Shown in pieces: positions 16,895 through 26,500 of a DNA stretch of 64,000 nucleotides. Within the stretch, counting starts at the first letter, position 1. Every line of letters starts with the position of its first letter. Where the stretch lies: the NCBI GenBank assembly GCA_003141895.1, contig PLNT01000016.1, forward strand, positions 171,966 to 235,965, in the 5' to 3' direction. This DNA comes from Bacteroidales bacterium (GTDB taxonomy: Bacteria; Bacteroidota; Bacteroidia; Bacteroidales; VadinHA17). The notes under the pieces were generated by a model, which saw nothing but the letters and a program-made list of their open reading frames with translations, was not told the DNA's origin and did no database searches. The translations under genes were made by a program, and so were the position numbers.

Positions 16895-17596
16895 ATGAAA
16901 ATTAAGGGATTAATTGTATTAACCAGTGTAATAGCTTTAATGCTTGGCTCTTGTGGAAAGAGTTCTTTGAAAAGTTCACTAAAAACTAAAGAAGATTCAC
17001 TATCGTATGCTTTCGGTATTGTTAATTATAACGCTTTGAAAACAGATAGTTTAAATCTCGATCCAATGGTTGTGGCAAAAGCAATGGTAGACGGGAAATC
17101 AGGGAAACCAGTTATGGCCGATGATGCAGCAAGAGCATACATTATGGGTTATATCAATAAACGTGAAGCTTTAAAGGCAAGCAGAAAGGCTGAAACCGAT
17201 AAAGTAAAATATAAAGATTACATCGATCAGAATGAGGCATTTCTTGCAAAGAATAAAGAAAAAGCAGGAGTTGTTACGACTGCAAGCGGACTTCAGTACG
17301 AGGTGATTAAAATGGGTACCGGTCCAAAACCTACAGCTCAGAATACAGTGAAAGTAGATTACGTCGGTACACTTATTGACGGCACAGAATTTGACTCTTC
17401 TATAAAAAGAAACCAACCTGCAACTTTCCCCGTTTCCGGGGTTATTCCAGGTTGGACAGAAGCTTTGCAGCTTATGCCGGTTGGATCAAAATTCAAACTT
17501 TATCTTCCTGCATCAATGGCAGCCGGAGCAGGTGAAACGATCAAACCATTCTCAACACTCATTTTCGAAGTCGATCTTCTGGAAATTTTAAAGTAA
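16895..17596 (+). CDS. FKBP-type peptidyl-prolyl isomerase lipoprotein
   Basis: A 233-residue exported foldase. The signal peptide ends in the lipobox LGSC (Cys20), so it is lipid-anchored. Residues about 30-120 form an FKBP_N dimerisation domain and about 125-233 the FKBP catalytic domain (VKVDYVGTLIDGTEFDSS, VIPGWTEALQLMPVGSKFKLYLP). This is the FkpA/Mip layout, catalysing Pro cis-trans isomerisation in the periplasm. The cyclophilin gene begins one base after its stop, so the two isomerases are co-transcribed, with the DUF3127 gene next. Confidence 0.92.
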   Translation: MKIKGLIVLTSVIALMLGSCGKSSLKSSLKTKEDSLSYAFGIVNYNALKTDSLNLDPMVVAKAMVDGKSGKPVMADDAARAYIMGYINKREALKASRKAETDKVKYKDYIDQNEAFLAKNKEKAGVVTTASGLQYEVIKMGTGPKPTAQNTVKVDYVGTLIDGTEFDSSIKRNQPATFPVSGVIPGWTEALQLMPVGSKFKLYLPASMAAGAGETIKPFSTLIFEVDLLEILK

Positions 17597-17597
17597 T

Positions 17598-18056
17598 ATG
17601 ACCACGGCAGAAATACAGACTCCAAAAGGAACAATGAAGGTTGACTTCTATGAAGCTGACGCTCCTTGTACCGTTGAGAACTTTATCACTCTTGCCAAAA
17701 AAGGATTTTACGACGGTCTGGCTTTTCACAGGGTTATTCCTGATTTTGTGATCCAGGGCGGCTGTCCTCTTTCAAAAGACATGAGCGATCCAAGAGTCGG
17801 TACCGGAGGTCCCGGATATACTATTAAATGCGAATTAACCGGGAATAATCAATATCACGACAGAGGTGTCCTCTCAATGGCTCATGCAGGAAGAAACACC
17901 GGCGGATCACAATTTTTTATCTGCCACAGCCGTACTAATACCAAACATCTCGACAGGCAACATACCTGCTTTGGAAAAGTATTTGAAGGTCTGGATGTTA
18001 TTGATAAGATAAGGCAGGGTGACAAAATTGAAAAAATAATCATTCACGAAGAATAA
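17598..18056 (+). CDS. Cyclophilin-type peptidyl-prolyl isomerase, cytosolic
   Basis: A 152-residue cyclophilin (PpiB type) without a signal peptide. Seen: FHRVIPDFVIQGG with the catalytic Arg, GTGGPGYTI, the AHAGRNTGGSQFFI core and HTCFGKVFEGLDVID near the end. It catalyses prolyl isomerisation of cytosolic substrates. It follows the FKBP lipoprotein gene directly and precedes the DUF3127 gene by 6 bases, forming a three-gene operon that ends in a hairpin terminator. Confidence 0.94.
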   Translation: MTTAEIQTPKGTMKVDFYEADAPCTVENFITLAKKGFYDGLAFHRVIPDFVIQGGCPLSKDMSDPRVGTGGPGYTIKCELTGNNQYHDRGVLSMAHAGRNTGGSQFFICHSRTNTKHLDRQHTCFGKVFEGLDVIDKIRQGDKIEKIIIHEE

Positions 18057-18062
18057 ACTCAA

Positions 18063-18446
18063 ATGGCATTTGAAATAACAGGAAAAGTAATCGATATCTC
18101 TCCTGTAAATCAGGTAAGCGACAAATTCAAAAAACGTGAATTTGTCATAGAGAAAAAGGAAGCAGGCGGATCAGCTGTATTTATTGACTATGTTAAATTT
18201 CAGCTGATTCAGGACAAGTGCGATCTGATAAATGAATCATATCTTAACGAAGAGGTAAAAATATGGTTTAACCTCAAAGGAAACAAATGGGAGCGCGATG
18301 GGAAGATCAATTATTTTACCAATCTCGATGCATGGAAGATAGAGAAGACTTCTTCTGGTTCCTCACGGGATCAGAATACGTCCTCACATGTAACACTCGA
18401 GGACATTCCTCCTGAAAATGATGAGCTTAGCGATTTGCCATTCTGA
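18063..18446 (+). CDS. DUF3127 protein with SSB-like acidic tail
   Basis: A 127-residue protein of the Bacteroidota-specific DUF3127 family. The first about 95 residues read as a beta-rich, OB-like domain (FEITGKVIDI, KFKKREFVIEKK, YVKFQLIQDK, KIWFNLKGNKW). After a short Ser/Asn-rich linker it ends in the acidic stretch ENDELSDLPF. That closely resembles the DDDIPF tip with which single-stranded DNA-binding proteins recruit partners. An ssDNA-binding or replication-accessory role is an inference from this tail and the fold. It is the last gene of the isomerase operon. Confidence 0.82.
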   Translation: MAFEITGKVIDISPVNQVSDKFKKREFVIEKKEAGGSAVFIDYVKFQLIQDKCDLINESYLNEEVKIWFNLKGNKWERDGKINYFTNLDAWKIEKTSSGSSRDQNTSSHVTLEDIPPENDELSDLPF

Positions 18447-18454
18447 AAAGATAA

Positions 18455-18488
18455 AGAGACTGAAAATGAAATTCAGTCTCTTTTTTTT
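18455..18488 (+). terminator. Rho-independent terminator
   Basis: AGAGACTGAA...TTCAGTCTCT encloses a short AATGAAA-type loop and is followed by a run of eight T. It lies 9 bases after the DUF3127 stop and ends the isomerase operon. Confidence 0.88.
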
Positions 18489-18553
18489 CAGTGACCCTTT
18501 AAGTTTTAATAAATAATATTGCTGTGCAAAATGCAAACAATGCTATTAATGGA

Positions 18554-18585
18554 TTTGCAATCCATAACATGTTTATTTAATTTTG
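18554..18585 (+). promoter_or_regulatory. Promoter of the propeller-phosphoesterase gene
   Basis: TTTG (18554-18557), a 20-base spacer, then TAATTTTG (18578-18585) form a full Bacteroidota -33/-7 pair. The -33 TTTG sits inside a small inverted repeat GGATT-TGC-AATCC. A leader of about 80 bases with a CGGGC-AAAA-GCCCG hairpin precedes the ATG at 18672. Confidence 0.65.
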
Positions 18586-18671
18586 TCTCCTTCAAAATAG
18601 AAACTCATATTTGGTTTCAATAATCGGGCAAAAGCCCGCGTATATTTTAATCACTAATCTGTATAATAACG

Positions 18672-21323
18672 ATGAAGGTTAAGCATTATATTACTTTTTT
18701 CCTTATAACAATTTGCCTCACTGGTAATTCGCAGGTATCAATAAATCAGGTAACAAATTCCCGTCAGACTCTGATGCCTTATAACCGGATTATTCAACCT
18801 GCAGGAATGCAGATTTTCTTCGGCGACAGGTCACTGGAAAACCATGCACTCGATGTTGCCTTGTCTCCCGATCGTAAATGGCTTGCCGTGGAAGAAAGAT
18901 ATAGTATTGTTTTCATCAGTACTGTGGATAAAGAAATTAAATACGTTCTTGATCTGGATATTCATGCCGATCTTCAGGGTGGAATGAATACTTATTCAGG
19001 TATAATCTGGCATAAGGGAAATAACGGCACCGAAGTATATTGGAGTGCAATCGGTAAAGGCGATAGATCCTTTGTCGTTTCAGCGACCTGGGATGGCACA
19101 AAAGCTGCATTTGGAAGAATGTTTGAATACAAGGCACAACAGCCTGCAAAATTAGCCCTGCCAAATGAAATTCTGATTGAAAAGGAAGCTTCAAAAGAAT
19201 ATTTATATGTTGTTCTGAACGGCAATAACAAAATAATAAAACAGGATTTTATTACCGGGGATACAATCTGGGAAACTGATCCCGGTGTTGCTCCGTACGG
19301 TATTGCAATGGCCTCAGGGAAATTATATGTAACCAACTGGGCCGGAAGGCATCCGGATGCTGACGACAAAAATGTTGCCGGTGTTCCATGGGGTCTCGCC
19401 AGGGTCAATAATATTACAGCAGGCGGAGCAACACGCGAAGGCAGTATTGCTGTAATTGATTTCACAACCGGTAAAATCTTAAAAGAAATAGTGGCAGGTC
19501 TGCATCCTAACGAAATTGTAACTGATAACGACGGGAAATTTGTATACGTAACTAATTCTAATAGCGATAATGTATCGGTTTTGAATACCTCAACTGATTC
19601 AATTACAGAAACAATCAATCTGAGGTTAAGATCCGGAATTAACCCTTATTTTGGTGATTCTCCAAATGGTCTGGGTCTTTCTCCAAATGGGAAATATCTT
19701 TATGTGGCTAATGGAATGGATAATGCTCTGGCTGTAATAAAACTCGGGAAAAATGCCACTATCAAAGCTTCTGGACCCAGGAGTGTCGTTACTGGCTTCA
19801 TACCTACAGGAGCCTATCCAACTGCCATATGTGCACTCAATCCGGGATACTTATATGTATGTAACCTTGAAGCTTCAGGTGCAAGGACACCCATGGTAAA
19901 CAAAAACACTAAAAATGTGGTATATAACTCTCACAATATGCTGGCATCTCTTTCAGTTATACGTGTCCCCGGCAATAAAGCCCTTCAGGCATATACCGAT
20001 ACTGTAGTTGCTATTAATAATCTTGAAAGTGCACTGGCTTCCAGAGAAAAACCAAGAGATGCAGTTAAACCAAAACCAGTACCTGACAGAATAGGTGAAC
20101 CTTCTGTTTTTAAACATGTCATGTATATAATTAAAGAGAACAGAACCTACGACCAGATTCTGGGAGATATGAAACAGGGAAATGGGGATCCGGGTCTCTG
20201 CACTTATGGGTTGGAGATCACTCCCAATACCCATAAGCTATCTGAAGAGTTTATGCTGTTTGATAATTTTTACGTTTCAGGGAAATGTTCAGCAGAAGGT
20301 CATCAGTGGACTGATGCCTCCATTGTGACAGATTACATTGAAAAAAATATAAGGGCCTGGTTCAGAAGCTATGCGCATGTTCAGACAGATGCCCTTGTAT
20401 ATGCTCCTACAGGCTTTATCTGGGATAATGCCCTCAGTAAAGGCAAATCAGTCAGAATCTATGGCGAGGCATCCATTCCGGTTCTTGATAAAAGTCTGAA
20501 ATGGATTGATATTTACAGAAAATATCAAAGTGGAGAAAAGGTTGAGTTCACCAACCTTACAACAATTGAACCGGTGAAGAATATTCTTTGCCAGACATAT
20601 CCCTCTTTCGGAAATCATGAATTTTCTGACGTAATGCGTGCCGATGCTCTAATCAAGGAATTAAATAGTTATGAAGCGATACCAGGTGATCAACTCCCTG
20701 AGCTGATGGTTATTGCTCTTCCAAATGATCATACAGCTGGCATGAGGCCGGGAAGTCCGACGCCCAGAGCCATGGTTGCTGACAATGATGTGGCACTGGG
20801 ACGGATTGTTGAAGCCTTTTCAAAAAGCAGATTTTGGGAAACCACAGTTATATTCGTTGTGGAAGATGATTCGCAGTCAGGCTGGGACCATGTATCAGCT
20901 TATCGTACAGTATGTCTTGTAATAAGTCCATATTCAAGATTAAAAAATGTAAATCATACTTTTTACACTCAGCCTTCAATGGTCAGGACGATTGAACAGA
21001 TACTGGGTCTTCCTCCTATGAACATACAGGATGCAATTGCAAATCCAATGACAGATTGTTTTGGAACAAATCCTGATTTAACACCCTATAAGGCATTGCC
21101 AAATAATATCCCTCTTGACGAAATTACGGCACCGGTATCAACTCTCACCGGCAAAGCTTTACATTTTGCAAAGATGAGTATGCTGCCTGAATTCGATGGT
21201 GTTGATTCAGGCAATGACGACCTGTTGAACAGAATACTCTGGTATGCCGCTAAAGGAGATGAACCCTATCCGGCAAAATATGCCGGACAAACTGACAATG
21301 AAGATAAAGAAAGAAAATATTGA
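18672..21323 (+). CDS. Exported beta-propeller / phosphoesterase-family protein
   Basis: An 883-residue protein with a Sec signal peptide (about 1-20). Residues about 40-430 form a YncE/lactonase-like seven-bladed beta-propeller (LSPDRKWLAVEE, YVTNSNSDNVSVLN, GLSPNGKYLYVANG). Residues about 470-830 form a phosphoesterase domain of the phospholipase C/acid phosphatase family: MYIIKENRTYDQILGDM at its start, SAEGHQWTDASIVTDY, ALPNDHTAG and VVEDDSQSGWDHV supply metal-binding Asp/His. It is a probable periplasmic or surface phosphoesterase of unknown substrate. The next gene overlaps its stop by one base (TGATG), so the two are translationally coupled. Confidence 0.88.
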   Translation: MKVKHYITFFLITICLTGNSQVSINQVTNSRQTLMPYNRIIQPAGMQIFFGDRSLENHALDVALSPDRKWLAVEERYSIVFISTVDKEIKYVLDLDIHADLQGGMNTYSGIIWHKGNNGTEVYWSAIGKGDRSFVVSATWDGTKAAFGRMFEYKAQQPAKLALPNEILIEKEASKEYLYVVLNGNNKIIKQDFITGDTIWETDPGVAPYGIAMASGKLYVTNWAGRHPDADDKNVAGVPWGLARVNNITAGGATREGSIAVIDFTTGKILKEIVAGLHPNEIVTDNDGKFVYVTNSNSDNVSVLNTSTDSITETINLRLRSGINPYFGDSPNGLGLSPNGKYLYVANGMDNALAVIKLGKNATIKASGPRSVVTGFIPTGAYPTAICALNPGYLYVCNLEASGARTPMVNKNTKNVVYNSHNMLASLSVIRVPGNKALQAYTDTVVAINNLESALASREKPRDAVKPKPVPDRIGEPSVFKHVMYIIKENRTYDQILGDMKQGNGDPGLCTYGLEITPNTHKLSEEFMLFDNFYVSGKCSAEGHQWTDASIVTDYIEKNIRAWFRSYAHVQTDALVYAPTGFIWDNALSKGKSVRIYGEASIPVLDKSLKWIDIYRKYQSGEKVEFTNLTTIEPVKNILCQTYPSFGNHEFSDVMRADALIKELNSYEAIPGDQLPELMVIALPNDHTAGMRPGSPTPRAMVADNDVALGRIVEAFSKSRFWETTVIFVVEDDSQSGWDHVSAYRTVCLVISPYSRLKNVNHTFYTQPSMVRTIEQILGLPPMNIQDAIANPMTDCFGTNPDLTPYKALPNNIPLDEITAPVSTLTGKALHFAKMSMLPEFDGVDSGNDDLLNRILWYAAKGDEPYPAKYAGQTDNEDKERKY

Positions 21324-23356
21324 TGATGAACAATCCCCTGCTTCAGGAATGGAAAACTCCATTCGGTACACCTCCGTTTCATTTGATTGAGACAAGTCAT
21401 TTCATACCTGCTATTATTGAGGCGATAAAGATTGCTTCCGAAGAAATAAAAGTAATAACTGAAAGTTCTGAAGCTCCTGATTTTGAAAATACTATCGCCT
21501 CACTTGACAGAATTGGTGAGACTCTTGGAAAGATTACTTCACTCCTGTTCAACCTCAACAGCGCTGATACAAATAAATCTCTTCAGGAGATTACACTGGA
21601 TGTATCACCTCTCCTCACTCGTTTCTCAAATGATATAACTCTGAACGAAAGACTATTTGAAAAAATAAAGATTGTTTACGACTCCAGGGATACAGGTGAC
21701 CTCACTAAGGAGCAAAAAATTCTTACCGAAAGAAAATACAGAAGTTTCATTCTGGGTGGAGCAGCATTACAACCCGGGCAAAGGAACCGGTTCAGAGTCA
21801 TATCGGAAGAACTTTCTTCACTTTCACTTAAGTTTGAAGAAAATGTTCTCGAGGAAACAAATTCTTTTGAATTATATATTACAGATAGAGAGGATCTTGC
21901 CGGACTTTCTGAAAGTCATATCGAAATGGCTTCTTTGGAAGCAGAAAAGAGAAATAAACAAGGATGGATTTTCACACTTCATTTCCCGAGTTACATCCCT
22001 TTCATGCAATATTCCGAAAAAAGAAATCTCCGTGAAAAGATGCTTGTGGCATATTCATCGAGAGCATTCAGAAAGAATGAATTTGATAATAGCCAGAATG
22101 TTGTGAAAATCGTAAATCTTCGCCTGGAATTAGCCAAAATGCTTGGATTTAATTCCTACGCTGAAATGACGCTGGGTGACAGGATGGCGGATACACCTGA
22201 GAAAGTCGAAAAATTTCTTGAGGATCTGTACAAAGAATCAAGACCTGCAGCTTTACGCGATTTTGATAACATAAAATTGTTTGCTGAAAGCCTTGGTCAC
22301 GAAGGAAGAATTGAAAGGTACGACTGGGCTTTTTATTCAGAAAAACTAAAGAAAAATAAATATGACATTGATGATGAGATCCTCAAGCCATATTTTAGTC
22401 TGGAAAAAGTTGAACCAGCAATTCTCGAACTAGCCACATCGCTGTATAATATAAGGTTTGTCAGGAATAACGAAATCCCTGTTTATAATCCTGAGGTAAA
22501 AACCTTTGAAGTATACGATAGTGATGATTCTTTTCTATCTGTCCTTTATCTTGACTATCATCCCCGTCCCGGGAAAAACGGAGGAGCCTGGATGACCAGC
22601 TTCAGGGATCAGAAAAAAAAGGATGGGAATGATATAAGACCACTGATTTCTATAGTCGCCAATTTTACCAGGCCGTCAGAAACTACGCCTTCTCTCCTTT
22701 CATTTAATGAGCTTACTACTTTTTTGCATGAGTTTGGCCATTCTTTACATGGAATGCTTAGCAATAGTACATACGAGAGTTTATCAGGCACAAATGTTGC
22801 CCGCGATTTTGTGGAGCTTCCTTCACAGTTTATGGAAAATTTTGCATTCGAGAAACAGTGGCTTGATAAATGGGCAGTACATTATCTGACAGGGGAAAAA
22901 ATTCCGGATGAAATTTTAATTAAGATAAAAGAGGCATCGACATTTAATGAAGGATACTCATGTTACAGACAACTGAGTTTTGGTTTCCTTGATATGGCGT
23001 GGCATACAATAACAAATCCTGTCGATAACAATATATCAGAATTTGAAGCAGGAGCTATGTCAAAAACAGAACTGTTTCCACCAATTGATGGTTTAAATAT
23101 GAGTGCATCATTCACGCACATATTCGGAGGGGGTTATGCCGCGGGATACTACGGATATAAATGGGCTGAGGTTCTCGACGCTGACGCTTTCGAATATTTC
23201 ACAGAAACAGGAATATTCAATAAGAACACTGCTGAATCATTCAGAAAAAATATTCTTGAAAAAGGTGGAACTGAAAAACCTGATGAACTCTATTTCAGGT
23301 TCAGAGGGAAACAACCTTCAATAGAGGCCTTGCTTATAAGAAGCGGATTAAAATAA
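21323..23356 (+). CDS. M3-family oligopeptidase (dipeptidyl carboxypeptidase / oligopeptidase A)
   Basis: A protein of about 677 residues of the thimet oligopeptidase family. The Zn site is FLHEFGHSLHGML (HEXXH, about 470), with the third ligand in the following NVARDFVELPSQFMENFA helix. Downstream substrate loops FGGGYAAGYYGYKWAEVLDADAF are typical of Dcp/PrlC. It cleaves short peptides. No signal peptide is seen, so it is probably cytosolic. The ATG at 21323 overlaps the upstream stop; a TTG at 21320 and an ATG at 21326 are alternatives. Confidence 0.92.
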   Translation: MMNNPLLQEWKTPFGTPPFHLIETSHFIPAIIEAIKIASEEIKVITESSEAPDFENTIASLDRIGETLGKITSLLFNLNSADTNKSLQEITLDVSPLLTRFSNDITLNERLFEKIKIVYDSRDTGDLTKEQKILTERKYRSFILGGAALQPGQRNRFRVISEELSSLSLKFEENVLEETNSFELYITDREDLAGLSESHIEMASLEAEKRNKQGWIFTLHFPSYIPFMQYSEKRNLREKMLVAYSSRAFRKNEFDNSQNVVKIVNLRLELAKMLGFNSYAEMTLGDRMADTPEKVEKFLEDLYKESRPAALRDFDNIKLFAESLGHEGRIERYDWAFYSEKLKKNKYDIDDEILKPYFSLEKVEPAILELATSLYNIRFVRNNEIPVYNPEVKTFEVYDSDDSFLSVLYLDYHPRPGKNGGAWMTSFRDQKKKDGNDIRPLISIVANFTRPSETTPSLLSFNELTTFLHEFGHSLHGMLSNSTYESLSGTNVARDFVELPSQFMENFAFEKQWLDKWAVHYLTGEKIPDEILIKIKEASTFNEGYSCYRQLSFGFLDMAWHTITNPVDNNISEFEAGAMSKTELFPPIDGLNMSASFTHIFGGGYAAGYYGYKWAEVLDADAFEYFTETGIFNKNTAESFRKNILEKGGTEKPDELYFRFRGKQPSIEALLIRSGLK

Positions 23357-23483
23357 TGTTTTCTTAAATACCATACTGGTAATTTGATCTCTTTAGTTTA
23401 TTCTCAGCAACTTTGGAAGCATATTACAGGTTAACAAAAGAGTAACCTGCTTCGAAAGACACTTTAGACACTCAAAACTCAGA

Positions 23484-23514
23484 TTGGAAGATTAGGAGAT
23501 TAATGCTATCTTTG
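23484..23514 (+). promoter_or_regulatory. purL promoter
   Basis: TTG (23484-23486), 20 bases, then TATCTTTG (23507-23514) match the Bacteroidota promoter pair. The expected start lies near 23520, leaving a leader of about 60 bases. No purine riboswitch structure was recognised there. Confidence 0.65.
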
Positions 23515-23579
23515 TAACAGGTTTTGAGTGAGACTTTCGAGTATAATTCACTATTTATCAATATATTAACTTTAACCCT

Positions 23580-26500
23580 ATGATTCTCTTTTTTGAGTGC
23601 ATTTCTAAAAATATTATTGCAGTAGGTACCTCCGAAAAACTTCCTGATAAAGACATTGATAAACTTTCCTGGTTATTTTGTGAAGCCGCCCTTTTAAATG
23701 AGGGTAAGTTAGAAGGCATATTTATAGGGCCCAGGAAAGAAATGATAACTCCATGGAGTACTAATGCTGTCGAGATCACGCAAAACATGGGAATTGAAGG
23801 CATTAAGAGAATCGAAGAATTTCATGCTTCCAAAACTCAAAAACCGGTTTACGACCCTATGCTTCAGCATCTTTACAGTGGCTTGGATCAGGGCATTTTT
23901 ACCATTGAAAGATTGGCTGATCCGGTTTTTTACATTGATGATATAGGGCAATACAATCAGAGTGAAGGACTTGCATTAAATTCTGAAGAAGTTGAATACC
24001 TGGAGAAATTAAGCAACACAATAGGACGCAGATTAACTGACAGTGAGGTATTTGGATTTTCACAAGTCAATTCCGAGCATTGCCGTCATAAAATATTCAA
24101 TGGAACATTTGTTCTTTCCGGAGAGGAAAAGGAGAAGTCTCTTTTTCAGATGATTAAGTCAACAACAAAAACAAATGTTAATAGCGTCGTCTCTGCCTAT
24201 AAGGATAACTGCGCGTTTGTACAGGGACCTGTTGTTGAACAGTTTGCCCCGGAGACACAGGACAAATCTGATTATTTCAATATCACTGACTTTGAATCAG
24301 TTCTTTCAATCAAAGCTGAGACTCATAATTTCCCAACAACTGTTGAACCGTTTAATGGTGCCTCCACAGGAACAGGAGGTGAAATCAGGGACCGGATTGC
24401 AGGTGGAAAAGGAGCTTTCCCAGTTGCAGGAACAGCTGTTTATATGACGTCCTATCCACGTCCGGACGGAGACCGCGCATGGGAAAAATCAGTACCAGAA
24501 AGACCGTGGCTCTATCAGACTCCCGAAGATATTTTAATTAAAGCCTCAAACGGAGCCAGTGATTTTGGTAATAAATTCGGTCAACCACTTATATGTGGAT
24601 CAGTATTTACTTTCGAACATTCTGAGAATTCAATGAAGCTCGGTTATGATAAGGTTATCATGCTCGCAGGCGGAATCGGCTTGGGTAAGAAGAAGGATAG
24701 TGAGAAAGACGTACCGGAAAAAGGTGACCTTATTGTTTTGCTTGGTGGTGATAATTACAGGATTGGTATGGGAGGAGGCGCTGTTTCTTCAGTGGATACT
24801 GGTAAGTTTGACACTGCTATCGAGCTTAATGCTGTACAAAGAGCAAATCCTGAAATGCAGAAAAGAGTGTACAATGCAATTAGAGCACTAAGCGAATCAC
24901 AGAATAATCCGATAATTTCTATCCACGACCATGGTGCAGGAGGTCATCTTAATTGTCTTTCAGAACTTGTGGAAGCAACAGGCGGTAAGATTGACATCAG
25001 TAAGCTACCAATTGGAGATCCTACCCTCTCAGCAAAAGAAATAATTGGCAATGAATCGCAGGAACGTATGGGGCTGGTAATTAAAAAGAGAGATGCCGAT
25101 ACGTTACGGAATATTGCAGAAAGAGAAAGAGCTCCATTTTATATTATTGGTGAGGTGACCGGTGATATGCAATTTACCCTTGAAAATCCTTTAACCGGAG
25201 AGAAACCAATCGATCTCGCATTAGCATCACTTTTCGGCGATCCTCCAAAAACAATTATGAATGATATAATTGTTAAAACTAATTATAAAAAGCTTGAATA
25301 CTCTGATAAGAAAATTGAACATTACGCAGAACAGGTTCTTCAGCTTGAAGAGGTTGCATGTAAAGACTGGTTAACTAATAAAGTCGACAGGTCAGTGACA
25401 GGCCGTCTTGCCAAACAACAATGTGCCGGTCCTCTTCAGCTGCCGTTAAATAATCTTGGAGCAATTACGCTTGACTACAGAGGAGTAAAAGGGATGGCAA
25501 CCTCTATTGGTCATGCTCCCGCGGCTGGTCTGGTTAATCCTGCAGCTGGCTCTGTGCTGTCTATCGCTGAAGCTCTTACAAATATTATATGGGCGCCACT
25601 GTCAAACAAGTTAACCGGAGTTTCCCTGTCAGCCAACTGGATGTGGCCATGCAAAAATCCCGGTGAAGATGCCAGATTGTATTCAGCTGTTGAAGCTGCA
25701 AGTGATTTTGCTATCGCTCTCGGTATAAATATTCCTACAGGGAAAGACAGTCTTTCAATGACCCAGAAATATAAGGATCAGGTTGTCCTTTCACCTGGTA
25801 CGGTTATTATATCTGCTGCTGCTGAAATTGATAATATCCGGAAAATCGTCGAGCCTGTTCTTGTAAACGACCCTGATACAAGTCTGTTATATATCGACAT
25901 GAGCCGCGACAGCTTTAAACCCGGAGGAAGCAGTTTCGCACAGATTCTGAACATGCTCGGTGATGAGGTTCCCACAGTAACCGATCCGGCTTATTTTAAA
26001 GAGGTATTCAACACCATTCAGGATCTTATACAGAAAGGGAAGATTCTTTCAGGACACGATATCTCAGCCGGGGGTATGTTGACCACTTTACTTGAAATGT
26101 GTTTTTCAAATACAACCGGTGGGATAACAGTTAACCTTACATCTCTTAATGATAATGACACAGCTAAAATTCTTTTCAGTCAGAACCCGGGAATTATTAT
26201 TCAGGTAGACGATGAAGATGAAATAGCTGAAATTCTTCTTGAAAATGGCATTTCCTATATATCAATTGGTCATCCGGTTGAAGCTCGGACATTATTTGTC
26301 ACTAATAATGATGTACATGTTAATTTCGCCATTGATAAGCTTCGCGATATATGGTTTCATTCTTCATATATTCTGGACATGCGTCAATGTGGACCTGAAC
26401 TGGCTTTAGAACGTTTTGAGAATTATAAAACCCATGTTCTCAAAATCAAACTGGCAGATTTTGAAGGAACATTTAAGTCTTTAGGAATTAATCCTGACAG

